Shown: one piece after another, positions 8,178 through 16,947 of the stretch
How the letters are laid out: each line of letters begins with the position of its first letter
How positions within the stretch are numbered: the first letter of the stretch is position 1
Assembly: GCA_009780185.1 (NCBI GenBank)
Contig: WRAN01000009.1
Location: 49,701-113,700 of the forward strand
Length of the DNA: 64,000 nt
Reading direction: 5' to 3'
From: Defluviitaleaceae bacterium
Lineage (GTDB): Bacteria; Bacillota; Clostridia; Lachnospirales; WQUN01
Position numbers and translations under genes: made by a program
The notes under the pieces: model-generated
Databases searched by the model: none
Told to the model about the DNA's origin: nothing
The model's input: the letters and a program-made list of their open reading frames with translations, nothing else

Positions 8178-9613
8178 CAGCTATGACGCCTCCTAAACCA
8201 TATAAATATACCTATGGCAAACAAGCTAACAGGTAATACACCCATAACCACACCAGTCATCGTAACTACCTGTGCGTCTGATAACATAACAGGAGTAGAA
8301 CCAGGAGGCCTTCTGGCCGGCACCCATATACCTGGAGGCTGGTCTTGAAGCCAGTTGAGGCTGGTTGCGATAAATGCCCAGTTCCCCCCGCCTATAAAGG
8401 TATTTACATCTTCAAATAAAACCGACCATGTGGACACCACAACCATGCGGCTTTCACGGGTTGTATCTAGGAAAGTTCTATCGGTAACGGCTACTGCCAA
8501 GTTAAAGGGACCTTCTACTTGTTCGGGCGCCTCATCAGCAGGCGTGTCTATTATAAGACCCAAGGATTCACTGGAAGTTGTGAATAAAGGTTCTATAATT
8601 GTGCTGTTTCTTCTCATATCCAGGATATCCAGACCTGTTGGCCCCATAAACAGTAGGCCGGTAAAGCCTTGTAGCATAAGAGGGACAGTAATCTCTTCAT
8701 GTAGCTCCCACATAGGCATCATCCAAGTTGGGTCGTTGTTGAAGGTACGGGCTTGATTTCCTTCCAGTACCAAGTAATCACCTAGGCGCAGGCCAAAGGC
8801 TTGCAGTACCCTGTCCAATTGAGGAAAACGCTCACGTGATGGCCCAAGGGATACAAAAGCTCTGCCTTCTTGTTCGTCCAGATATGCCAAAATACGGTCT
8901 GCTTTTGCTGAGCCCCAGTCACGGGTCGGCATTGTTATAAATAGGGCATCAGCGGTTTCTGGAATATCGGCAAGCACTGCGTCATGGGTACGAACCACGA
9001 AGTTTTCAGATTCCAAAAACGCTACAAAGGCTTCCGGCAGCGGGTTTTCCCCACTACCTGTAATGTGATAGAGGATGGTTGGATCCCCTAAAGTAAGGGC
9101 ATGTATGGCCTGGGTTATTTCCCGCTCGGCATCTATGCTTTCGATAAATTGCTGCCAGGTCTGGGGATTAACCCCTATCGTACGCATATCAGCGGGACGG
9201 ACCACCCTAAAGCCTTGTGCGCTTTGCACAATTACACTGCCATCCGGGATACCACCATCAGCATCAGCTATAAACTGGTGGACAAAGGTAGGGCTAAGCA
9301 TAGGGTCGCGGACCTCTGTGGTTATACGTGGAGATACAGCGGAGTATTCTGAAAATAATTGTGTAATCATATGGGTTTCCGCACCTGTTCGGGTAAGATA
9401 AGTTAAGGTTATGTCCATCTCCAGCTCTTCAAGGAAACGGTGGGTTTGTGTCGTAAGGGTATAAAGCTGCTCTGCGGTTAGGTCTCGGCTTTGATTAAAC
9501 TCATCAGCCAGTAGATTAACCAGTACAAAAATCACAATAGCCACAATCATCATGGCCGTGGACATTGTACCATAGCGGAAGCGCTTGTCTTTCAGCATAT
9601 TGAGGGGTTTCAT
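8177..9613 (-). CDS. GldG-like ABC transporter auxiliary protein
   Basis: 478 aa from ATG at 9613, which is 9 bases after GGAGG. The GTG at 9625 lies inside that ribosome site and is unlikely to be used. One membrane segment near residues 13-35 (MSTAMMIVAIVIFVLVNLLA) is followed by the GldG/ABC_transp_aux type domain: LTAEQLYTLTTQTHRFLEEL near 40, with DEQEGRAFVSLGPSR later. A second membrane segment lies at the C-terminus, ending in the basic IWFRRRHS. In Bacteroidetes GldG works with GldA and GldF in gliding. Here the name is by homology only, because Clostridia do not glide by that machinery and the transported substrate is unknown. It lies 2 bases after the permease stop. Confidence 0.85.
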   Translation of the reverse strand: MKPLNMLKDKRFRYGTMSTAMMIVAIVIFVLVNLLADEFNQSRDLTAEQLYTLTTQTHRFLEELEMDITLTYLTRTGAETHMITQLFSEYSAVSPRITTEVRDPMLSPTFVHQFIADADGGIPDGSVIVQSAQGFRVVRPADMRTIGVNPQTWQQFIESIDAEREITQAIHALTLGDPTILYHITGSGENPLPEAFVAFLESENFVVRTHDAVLADIPETADALFITMPTRDWGSAKADRILAYLDEQEGRAFVSLGPSRERFPQLDRVLQAFGLRLGDYLVLEGNQARTFNNDPTWMMPMWELHEEITVPLMLQGFTGLLFMGPTGLDILDMRRNSTIIEPLFTTSSESLGLIIDTPADEAPEQVEGPFNLAVAVTDRTFLDTTRESRMVVVSTWSVLFEDVNTFIGGGNWAFIATSLNWLQDQPPGIWVPARRPPGSTPVMLSDAQVVTMTGVVMGVLPVSLFAIGIFIWFRRRHS

Positions 9614-9615
9614 GA

Positions 9616-10482
9616 CTAACGCCACCTCCTTTTTTCTATTACATTAATTGAAAGATAGATAAACAACACGATAAATGATACATAGTACACCACATCGCTA
9701 ATGCTAAGGATACCGGCGGCAAAGCTGTCATACCGCGCATAGACAGAAAACCATAGCAACGTACGTACGATTATGCCGTCAAAAATAGAGCTATTAAAAA
9801 GATATAAACCAATTGCAACTGCAATGCCCAAAAGCGCAAGAACTACTGACGAAAGAATATTACGCGTAGAGTTGAACCAAATCCCTGCCACAGCAAGGAT
9901 AATAAGCCCTACAAATATAAAGGACGCAAAGTTGGAAGTGGGCATACTCATTGCAAAGGCTTCCATAAGGAACATAAGAAACAAGGCCGCAAAGGTACCA
10001 ACAGCGGCGATTATCTGATTATCTGTAAGGACGGATATAAATACCCCAACAGCGATACAGCTAACCCCAACTAAAATCCAACCGATATAAGCCCCGACTA
10101 TGCGGCTTACAGGTAAGCTATCCGCAAATATGTTAAGCATAAGCGGGAAGGAAACAGTAATGGCTGTCGCTATGGCAAATAAAGTAAAGGCAGCTAAGAA
10201 CTTACCAAGTACGATTTGAGTGACGGAAAGTGGACTAGTGTAAAGAAGCTGATCGGTTTTATGACGCGCTTCTTCTGAGAAGAGTCGCATCGTAAGAATG
10301 GGAACCAGAAATAGAAAGAACATAGTAGTATTGGAAAGTACAGACTGAAAATTAGCATCCCTGAACATCAGGTTCATAATCGTAAAGAACAATCCTATGA
10401 GCAGAATCATAAAGGCAAGGAACAGATAGCCCATCATCTGAGTGAAATAGGTTCTCATTTCTTTTTTATATATGGGTATCAT
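9616..10482 (-). CDS. ABC-2 type permease (GldF-like)
   Basis: 288 aa from ATG at 10482, which follows GGAGGTGA by 5 bases; the longer in-frame extension has no ribosome site and no homology signal. It begins MIPIYKKEMRTYFTQMMGYL, a typical ABC-2 start, and has about six membrane helices. A cytoplasmic loop reads RLFSEEARHKTDQLLYTSPL, the conserved coupling-helix region of this permease class. The ATPase gene overlaps its start by 17 bases. Together with the ATPase, GldG-like and DUF4340 proteins it should form a membrane complex of unknown cargo. Confidence 0.9.
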   Translation of the reverse strand: MIPIYKKEMRTYFTQMMGYLFLAFMILLIGLFFTIMNLMFRDANFQSVLSNTTMFFLFLVPILTMRLFSEEARHKTDQLLYTSPLSVTQIVLGKFLAAFTLFAIATAITVSFPLMLNIFADSLPVSRIVGAYIGWILVGVSCIAVGVFISVLTDNQIIAAVGTFAALFLMFLMEAFAMSMPTSNFASFIFVGLIILAVAGIWFNSTRNILSSVVLALLGIAVAIGLYLFNSSIFDGIIVRTLLWFSVYARYDSFAAGILSISDVVYYVSFIVLFIYLSINVIEKRRWR

Positions 10483-11578
10483 GAGCTTCACCTCCTGCTG
10501 ATTCGTCTTCTTGTGATGCATCGGATACTGATGCTTCGTTTTCTGACTCTTCTTCTTTAGGTTCTTCGAAGAAATCATCTATCATTGTATCGGTTTTACC
10601 TGTGATGGCCCCTTGACCATATCCTGCTGGGCCGCTGCGCACATCTCCGGTTAATTGGAGGAAGATTTCTTCCAGGGTTAGTTCTGTAGATTTCATTAGT
10701 AATATAGGAAGGTTGTTTTTGCACATACATCTGAAGATAAATTCCCGGATATCCATATCGTCTTTTTCACCGGAGAGGATTAAATCTATCGTACCGGGTT
10801 CTGTTGCTGATTTGGCTTCTACATTGCGGATTACCGGATATTCCTCCAAGGCTTTTAGTATCTTGGATTTTTCTCCTTTTACACGTACCTGCATACGATT
10901 ATTGCCTCGGCTAAGCTTGGCAGAGAGACGTTCGGGGGTGTCGCTGGCTACTATTTTGCCTCGGTTTATAATCATAACCCGGTCGCATACGGCGCTTACT
11001 TCTTGGAGGATGTGACTGGAGAGTATTACGGTATGCTTGTTGCCTAGGTTTTTTACTACGTCTCGCATCTCTATAATCTGCTTTGGGTCAAGGCCGATGG
11101 TGGGCTCGTCCATAATTATGACTTTGGGGTAGCCTACCATTGCTTGGGCAAGGCCTACCCGCTGACGATAACCCCGGGAGAGATTTTTTATCAGCCTGCG
11201 AGACATATCCTCTATGCGAACTTGGCGTTTGATTTCTGCCAGCATGTCCTTCCTAAGGCTGCGGCGTACACCTTTGATATCGGCCACAAAGTTAAGATAC
11301 TCGTCTACTCTCATGTCCCCGTAAACAGGAGGGGTATCCGGCATATAGCCGATTTGGGCTTTGGCTTTTTGGGCATCTGCTACAATGTCCAGCCCATTAA
11401 TACTTACTTCGCCGCTGGTGGCTGCAATAAAACCTGTCATGATGTTCATTGTTGTGGTTTTGCCTGCGCCGTTGGGGCCAAGAAAGCCCACGATTTCGCC
11501 ATCGTCTACGGTGAAGTTTATGTGATCGATGGCCTTGTGTTGACCGTAGACCTTGGTGAGGTTGCGTACTTCGATCAA
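10466..11578 (-). CDS. ABC transporter ATP-binding protein (GldA-like)
   Basis: 370 aa using TTG at 11578, which is preceded by GGAGTGA and gives (M)IEVRNLTKVYGQHKAI. An upstream ATG at 11710 would add 44 unrelated residues, with most of the extra codons in the palindromic leader. Walker A is GPNGAGKTTT near residue 40, the signature NLSRGYRQRVGLAQAM near 135 and Walker B VIIMDEPTIGLD. The domain ends near 310. The last 45 residues are an acidic tail (EEPKEEESENEASVSDASQEDE) with no recognised function. First gene of the Gld-type operon; its leader contains a long imperfect palindrome. Confidence 0.92.
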   Translation of the reverse strand: MIEVRNLTKVYGQHKAIDHINFTVDDGEIVGFLGPNGAGKTTTMNIMTGFIAATSGEVSINGLDIVADAQKAKAQIGYMPDTPPVYGDMRVDEYLNFVADIKGVRRSLRKDMLAEIKRQVRIEDMSRRLIKNLSRGYRQRVGLAQAMVGYPKVIIMDEPTIGLDPKQIIEMRDVVKNLGNKHTVILSSHILQEVSAVCDRVMIINRGKIVASDTPERLSAKLSRGNNRMQVRVKGEKSKILKALEEYPVIRNVEAKSATEPGTIDLILSGEKDDMDIREFIFRCMCKNNLPILLMKSTELTLEEIFLQLTGDVRSGPAGYGQGAITGKTDTMIDDFFEEPKEEESENEASVSDASQEDESAGGEAHDTHI

Positions 11579-11606
11579 TATAATCACTCCAATTTTTGAT
11601 TCTTCA

Positions 11607-11761
11607 CAGATTCCAATTATATATAGCGAACGATATTGAGAAACGTGATTGAAGGAGGGTTCCCGAAAACGCGAAATAAGCGTTTTTGGGCAGTTTTTCC
11701 TGACACGCAATCATGATTTCGAAAACCGTTCGCTATAGAACGCAAAATTACTTGGAATCTG
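11607..11761. repeat. 155-bp imperfect palindrome ahead of the Gld-type operon
   Basis: The outer arms are CAGATTCCAA (11607-11616) and TTGGAATCTG (11752-11761), a perfect match. Inner arms TATAGCGAACG (11622-11632) and CGTTCGCTATA (11727-11737) also match perfectly. Further weaker pairings continue inward to a central AAAACGC/GCGTTTT hairpin near 11667-11685. It covers most of the space between the ABC ATPase start and hisS. It may be a structured leader RNA or a small non-autonomous mobile repeat. Confidence 0.7.
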
Positions 11762-11853
11762 CATAGAGTGATTTTAACATATATGTAATATTTTGTGGGT
11801 AAATATTTTGTAACTGGTTAAAACCGCAGCTTTGAACCATATAGGGCTACTGA

Positions 11854-11910
11854 TAAAAAAAGCGGTCACATTAAGCATTTTAATTCCTATAAATGCTTAA
11901 TGTAACCGCT
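11854..11910 (-). terminator. Terminator of the rel-hemZ-hisS operon
   Basis: A 20-bp near-perfect inverted repeat (11861-11880 with 11891-11910, one mismatch) around a 10-base loop is followed by seven Ts on the minus strand, 20 bases after the hisS stop. The stem is unusually long for an intrinsic terminator. Confidence 0.88.
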
Positions 11911-11930
11911 CTATCTAAACACATCTCATA

Positions 11931-13166
11931 TCATTTCAAGAAAGCCGCCAGCTCTTCAAAGCTTACTTTTGTTTGATCTCCTGTTTGCATGTTTTTTATC
12001 ATAGCTGCATTTTCTTCTAGCTCGCTACATCCCAGTATTGTGGTATAGCTTGCTTGGATTTTGTTGGCGTACTTCATTTGGGCTTTTACACTTCGCCCTA
12101 GCAAATCGCTTTCTGCTTTTATACTTGCCTGGCGTAGGATATAGGCTAGTTGGTGAGACTGCCTTGCGCCTTCAGGGTCTGCGCTTCCTATGAAAATAGT
12201 TGGGCCGGTTTCTACTGCCGGGATACTGGCCTGTTCTTTCAATTGGAGGATTAGGCGCTCTATACCCATCCCGAAACCTACGCCGCCGGTAGCTTGGCCT
12301 CCTACTTGGGCTATTAGGCCATCGTAACGCCCGCCTCCAAGTACTGTAAAACCTGGGGCAATAAATTCGAATACGGTGCGGGTGTAGTAATCAAGACCTC
12401 GTACTACTTTTGGGTCAACTATAAAAGGGATATTCATGTTGGTTAGCAGGAGTTGTAATTCTTCGAAGTGGGTACGACATTCTTCATCTAGGGCATCTAG
12501 TACCATGGGTGCGTCTGTTAGTAAAGCTTGGCAGTTATCTACTTTGCAATCCAGTATGCGAAGAGGATTTTTGTTGAAGCGCTCACGGCAGGTTGAGCAG
12601 AATTTCTCCAATCTATCTCCTATATATTCTTTTAAACGCTGATGATAAACAGGGCGGCAATCTGTACATCCGATGCTATTAACATGAAGAAGTACATTTT
12701 CTACGTTGAGTTTATTTATTAGGGTGTAACCTAGAGACAATACCTCGGCTTCTGTGGCGGGGCTATATGCACCAAAGACTTCAACTCCAAATTGGTGATG
12801 CTGGCGATACCGCCCGTGCTGAGGTTTTTCATAACGGAAATTTGGACCGATATAGAATAACTTTGTGGGTTGAGGTTGATTGTGAAGGCCCCGCTCTACA
12901 TAAGTGCGGGCTACACCTGCGGTTTGTTCCGGCCTTAGAGATAGACTTCTGCCGCCTTTATCTTCAAAGGTGTACATTTCCTTTTGCACTATGTCAGTGG
13001 TATCCCCTACCCCGCGGAGGAATAGCTCCGTATGCTCAAAAGCTGGGGTACGGATTTCTGTGTAGCCGTAGGCATCGGTTATATTGCGGATTTCGTCTTC
13101 TACATAGCGCCATAGACGCATATCTTCTCCGTAGATATCGTGGGTTCCTTTTGGGGCTTGTATCAT
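11931..13166 (-). CDS. hisS: Histidyl-tRNA synthetase
   Basis: 411 aa, normal for the family. It charges tRNA-His. The start MIQAPKGTHDIYG at 13166 overlaps the hemZ stop by ATGA; a longer frame upstream lies wholly inside hemZ. Class II motifs are present: motif 2 FRYEKPQHGRYRQHHQFGVE near residue 110, the histidine-specific RGLDYYTRTVFEF near 255, the GGGRYDGL loop near 280 and GFGMGIERL (motif 3) near 300. A C-terminal anticodon-binding domain follows. It is the last gene of the rel-hemZ-hisS operon. No T-box leader was seen, as it has no separate leader. Confidence 0.97.
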   Translation of the reverse strand: MIQAPKGTHDIYGEDMRLWRYVEDEIRNITDAYGYTEIRTPAFEHTELFLRGVGDTTDIVQKEMYTFEDKGGRSLSLRPEQTAGVARTYVERGLHNQPQPTKLFYIGPNFRYEKPQHGRYRQHHQFGVEVFGAYSPATEAEVLSLGYTLINKLNVENVLLHVNSIGCTDCRPVYHQRLKEYIGDRLEKFCSTCRERFNKNPLRILDCKVDNCQALLTDAPMVLDALDEECRTHFEELQLLLTNMNIPFIVDPKVVRGLDYYTRTVFEFIAPGFTVLGGGRYDGLIAQVGGQATGGVGFGMGIERLILQLKEQASIPAVETGPTIFIGSADPEGARQSHQLAYILRQASIKAESDLLGRSVKAQMKYANKIQASYTTILGCSELEENAAMIKNMQTGDQTKVSFEELAAFLK

Positions 13167-14503
13167 ACGTTTTGCCTTCTTTCTATATAAATGTCTGGGT
13201 TCTTTGGATTGAATGTCCGGGTAATCTTTGTGCCTTCTATATACTTGCTTACCGCAGCGGCTCCTACCCCCAGCACTGTATGGATTTCTGCCATCATACC
13301 TACATTGTATAGGCACTCTTTGCCTGGGAGGCTATATCCTGTGTTCTCGAAAAGTGCGGCCATGTTTTTTTGACGATATAAATAGTAAGGATTGAGGCCC
13401 TGAGAAACGCATCCATTATGAGCTATCTTAAGTTGTGATTCTATGATTTTAGCCTCTGGGGAAAGATAGGACTGGTCTATTCTTTGCTCATTTAGCTTGG
13501 AGGCTCGTTTTATTGCTAGGGTATGGATGGTTATATTTTCGGGGGCCAGTTTTTCCAAGGTTTCCATTGTGTGATGCATATCGGCGGGCGTCTCTCCTGG
13601 CAGCCCTGCTATTATATCTGTATTGATACAGATGAAGCCTTCTTCGCGGGCCATTTCGTAGGCTTGGAAGAAGTCTTTGGCTGTGTGGTTGCGGCCTATA
13701 GCCTTTAAAGTGCGGTCATTGAAGGTTTGAGGATTTATTGATATGCGATTTACGTTGTACTTTTTCATTATTTTTAACTTACTGCGAGTGATGGTGTCGG
13801 GGCGGCCTGCTTCTACGGTAAACTCCGCCGCCTTTGGGACAGCGTACAGTAACTTTTCCAACATATCATCTGTTAGGGCTGTTGGGGTGCCGCCACCTAT
13901 ATATATTGACGAAATATTTTCATCAAGCTTCGGGATTTCTTTGATAATGGCTTTGATATACCTAGCCTGCATGTCTTCGTCCCATGGTTTGTGGGCTGTG
14001 TTGAAGGAGCAATAGATGCAGCGTGATGGACAAAAAGGTATACTTACATATAAACCTATGGTGTTGGTGATTAATTTTGCTAGACTTATTTCCGCATGGG
14101 CTACTTCTACTGCCAGTTTTGCCCTGTCATCCTGAACTTTGAATATGTTTGTCAGTGTATTGATACATTCAGAGTCGGGTTGGCTCTTTGCCATCCATTC
14201 CCGTACCATTTTGGTTGGGCGTACTCCTGTTAGTGCTCCCCATGGGGTAAAAGCACCTACGGCCTTTTGCAGCGCGTGATATAGCACTAACATAGCATGG
14301 CGTTTTTCGTTTAGGCCGGATATTGCTTGGTTGTGGCTTCCACGCAAGATTCCACTTTCATAGACTTCGGCCTTTTCAATACAACTGTAAATAGCCCATT
14401 GAGTTGACTCTTCCGGTGTAAACTTGGCGTGGGGGAAGAAGACTTGGGCTATAGTTTGGATTTCGTCTATATATTTGTGTTCGGCTTTTATTTGTATCTT
14501 CAT
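13163..14503 (-). CDS. hemZ: Oxygen-independent coproporphyrinogen III dehydrogenase, HemZ type
   Basis: 446 aa from ATG at 14503, which overlaps the rel stop by ATGA. It is a radical SAM enzyme; the cluster motif PFCPSRCIYCSFN (CX3CX2C) is near residue 165, and GGGTPTAL follows near 215. The N-terminal 150 residues are the HemZ-specific region, with GVRPTKMVREWM. Known of the family: HemZ is described as an oxygen-independent coproporphyrinogen dehydrogenase, but several HemW/HemZ-like proteins have other roles in heme handling. No other heme genes are in the window, so the pathway role cannot be confirmed. It is coupled to rel upstream and hisS downstream. Confidence 0.85.
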   Translation of the reverse strand: MKIQIKAEHKYIDEIQTIAQVFFPHAKFTPEESTQWAIYSCIEKAEVYESGILRGSHNQAISGLNEKRHAMLVLYHALQKAVGAFTPWGALTGVRPTKMVREWMAKSQPDSECINTLTNIFKVQDDRAKLAVEVAHAEISLAKLITNTIGLYVSIPFCPSRCIYCSFNTAHKPWDEDMQARYIKAIIKEIPKLDENISSIYIGGGTPTALTDDMLEKLLYAVPKAAEFTVEAGRPDTITRSKLKIMKKYNVNRISINPQTFNDRTLKAIGRNHTAKDFFQAYEMAREEGFICINTDIIAGLPGETPADMHHTMETLEKLAPENITIHTLAIKRASKLNEQRIDQSYLSPEAKIIESQLKIAHNGCVSQGLNPYYLYRQKNMAALFENTGYSLPGKECLYNVGMMAEIHTVLGVGAAAVSKYIEGTKITRTFNPKNPDIYIERRQNV

Positions 14504-16779
14504 GAAGTGGCGCGTGTAATTTCGCATACGCTTTTTTCTCTAAGCAACCGCTGAGAAAGTTGATTTAATCGTTCGCCGTCGGCTATTTCTATTCCAATTC
14601 GGAATACAGCTTCCGCTTGATGGGTGCGTACATCCATGGAAGTTACCTTGATTTTTTCGTCTGAGAGGATGCGGGAAATATCGGCCAGTAGGCCGTCTCT
14701 ATCATCACAGTGTAGGCAGATATCTGTGTGATATGTGTGGCCTGAGCGCTCTTGTACATGCCAATGGGCATCTTGTAAGCGCTTTTTATCTAGCTCGTCT
14801 AGGTGGATGATGTTCGTGCAGTCAGTTCTGTGGACACTCATGCCTCGACCTCGGGTTACAAAACCTACTATTTCATCCCCAGGTACGGGGCTACAACATT
14901 TTGCGAAGCGTACATCGGTATCGCCTATTCCACGTATTACTATGCCTTTTTGAGTTTTGCGGTCTGGGAGTTCTGCGCTTTCTGATAACAGGCCTTCTAT
15001 TAGCTCTTCATCTGTAGGGGGCGGCAGGGTCTTTTCATATTCTCGGTAAAGGCGGTTGACGATTTGCTTTTCTTTTAATCCTCCTACCCCTACCATAACA
15101 TATAGCTGGTTTAGGTCTTTACAGTTGTGGCGCCTAAGAACACCGTCTTCTGGGTCGTCATGGGTCATTAGTTCATCGAAAGTTGTATTGTATTCCTCGG
15201 CAGCGGCTTCCAGCAGCTCCCTGCCTCTTGTTATGTTTTCTTCTCTGTCTTGGCGCTTCCACCACTGATTTATTTTTGTACGGGCTTGAGCGGTTTTGGC
15301 TATTTTTAGCCAATCTCGACCTGGGCCCTTTGCATTTTGGCTTGTTAATATTTCTACTCTATCTCCGGTTTGCAGGTTGTAGTCGTTGGTGACTATACGT
15401 CCGTTGACTTTGGCTCCTACCATACGATTGCCTACCGCGGAATGGATATAGTAGGCAAAATCTATTGGTGTTGCGCCGTCTATTAGCGTATATACATGAC
15501 CTTGGGGGGAGAAGCAGTATACATGCCCCTTAAACGCGTTAAGATCCATTTTCAGGGCATCCATAAATTCGTGATTATCAATTACCTCACGCTGCCAGGA
15601 CATGATTTCTTGCAGCCATTTATCCTTTGCGCCTTTGTCTCGCTCTTTATATTTCCAGTGGGCAGCTACACCGAATTCCGCTATCTGGTGCATTTCGTGA
15701 GTGCGGATCTGTACTTCTACGGGTTCGCCATTGTGGGGGCCTACTACGGTGGTGTGGATAGATTGGTATCGGTTGATTTTTGGCATACTTATATAGTCTT
15801 TGATTCGGCCTGGTACCGGGGTAAATATCGTGTGTACCCATCCTAGGGCGGCGTAACAATCAGTTACTTCATCAACTAGTACGCGCACAGCAAACAGGTC
15901 GTATATTTGATCCAGGGTTTTATCCTGGGATTTCATTTTTTTATGGATGCTATAAAAATGCTTGGCTCTGCCTTCTACCGTAGCTTTGATACCTTCTTTT
16001 TCTAATCGCTTGCGAATGATATCAAGGACATCTTCCACCACTGCTTGACGCTCGGATTGCTTCATTTGGATTTTTGCCGAAAGATCGTTGTACTTGGCTC
16101 TGTCTTGATACTTGAAGGCTAGGTCTTCCAGCTCATATCGCAGTTTTGCTATCCCTAGGCGGTGGGCCAGTGGGGCGTAGAGGTCTAATGTTTCTTGGGC
16201 TATAGAGCGCTGTTTTTCTTCGGTGTGGCCGCTTAGGGTGCGCATGTTGTGTAGGCGATCTGCTATTTTTATAAGAAGCACTCTTATATCTTGAGACATA
16301 TGGATAAAGAGTTTGCGGAAATTTTCTGCTTGCTCGTTGGCCTTGGTTGCTTGCTTTTCTTTTTCCCCTTTTTTTAGCTTTACTTCTTCTGATTCTTGAG
16401 ATTGGGGATTGTCATTGGCTTTTGTTAGATATTTGACTTGGGCTATCTTGGTTACGCCGTCTACCAAGTTAGCTACCTCGGAGCCGAATTTAAAAGTGAT
16501 TTCTTCTAGGGTTACCGGGGTGTCTTCTACTACGTCGTGGAGGATGCCAGCGGTTATGCTTTCCATATCTGAACGCATTTCCGCAAGTATTAAGGCGCTG
16601 GTTAGAGGGTGCATGAAATATGGTTCCCCGGTTTTGCGATACTGCCCCTCGTGGGCTTTTAAGGCAAAGTGATAGGCATCTTCTATTAATGTTAGAGAGG
16701 TATCCGGGCGATAAGATTTTATTTCCGTGATTAGATTTTTATATGTGTTTTCGATTAAACGTCTATGCGTGCTGTCCAT
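14500..16779 (-). CDS. rel: Bifunctional (p)ppGpp synthetase/hydrolase Rel
   Basis: 759 aa from ATG at 16779, preceded by AAAGGAGG. It makes and degrades the alarmone (p)ppGpp in the stringent response. Domains in order: HD hydrolase (AGILHDVVEDT near residue 80), RelA synthetase (GRIKDYISMPK near 310 and RYQSIHTTVVG), TGS (VYCFSPQGHVYTL near 410), a zinc-finger-like region with the paired Cys of FAKCCSPVPGDEI near 630, and a C-terminal ACT domain. The intact HD motif and the RxKD form of the synthetase loop fit a bifunctional Rel and not a synthetase-only RelA. A stretch rich in Lys and Glu near 140-165 (EEVKLKKGEKEKQATKANEQ) looks like an insertion in the hydrolase domain. First gene of the operon with hemZ and hisS. 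Confidence 0.96.
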   Translation of the reverse strand: MDSTHRRLIENTYKNLITEIKSYRPDTSLTLIEDAYHFALKAHEGQYRKTGEPYFMHPLTSALILAEMRSDMESITAGILHDVVEDTPVTLEEITFKFGSEVANLVDGVTKIAQVKYLTKANDNPQSQESEEVKLKKGEKEKQATKANEQAENFRKLFIHMSQDIRVLLIKIADRLHNMRTLSGHTEEKQRSIAQETLDLYAPLAHRLGIAKLRYELEDLAFKYQDRAKYNDLSAKIQMKQSERQAVVEDVLDIIRKRLEKEGIKATVEGRAKHFYSIHKKMKSQDKTLDQIYDLFAVRVLVDEVTDCYAALGWVHTIFTPVPGRIKDYISMPKINRYQSIHTTVVGPHNGEPVEVQIRTHEMHQIAEFGVAAHWKYKERDKGAKDKWLQEIMSWQREVIDNHEFMDALKMDLNAFKGHVYCFSPQGHVYTLIDGATPIDFAYYIHSAVGNRMVGAKVNGRIVTNDYNLQTGDRVEILTSQNAKGPGRDWLKIAKTAQARTKINQWWKRQDREENITRGRELLEAAAEEYNTTFDELMTHDDPEDGVLRRHNCKDLNQLYVMVGVGGLKEKQIVNRLYREYEKTLPPPTDEELIEGLLSESAELPDRKTQKGIVIRGIGDTDVRFAKCCSPVPGDEIVGFVTRGRGMSVHRTDCTNIIHLDELDKKRLQDAHWHVQERSGHTYHTDICLHCDDRDGLLADISRILSDEKIKVTSMDVRTHQAEAVFRIGIEIADGERLNQLSQRLLREKSVCEITRATS

Positions 16780-16824
16780 TCCCGGCACCTCCTTTATTTT
16801 CACCATGCTGGTGGGTTTCCGACC

Positions 16825-16852
16825 ATTATAATATGTATGCCGGAATTTGCAA
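16825..16852 (-). promoter_or_regulatory. Sigma-A type promoter of the rel operon
   Basis: On the minus strand TTGCAA (16847-16852), a 16-base spacer and a consensus TATAAT (16825-16830) lie about 50 bases upstream of the rel start. Confidence 0.7.
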
Positions 16853-16910
16853 GATTTGAGGGAAATCCGGTTTTGATGATAACGACAAACCTTTTTCATG
16901 CCAGTATTTA

Positions 16911-16919
16911 TGCTATACT
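16911..16919 (+). promoter_or_regulatory. Extended -10 promoter of the wecB operon
   Basis: TGCTATACT gives a TG dinucleotide one base before a TATACT -10 box, 29 bases ahead of the wecB start. No good -35 box is visible at the right distance, as is common for extended -10 promoters. Confidence 0.55.
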
Positions 16920-16947
16920 AAAAAAAATAAAGGCAGGGAGCGTTGAG

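Noticed and set aside
8177..11578. Gliding motility locus
   Set aside because: The Gld names reflect homology of the ABC module; no other gliding genes are present and the host looks clostridial.
11579..11710. N-terminal extension of the ABC ATPase from ATG at 11710
   Set aside because: It has no homology, has no ribosome site, and runs through the palindrome; TTG at 11578 has GGAGTGA at correct spacing.
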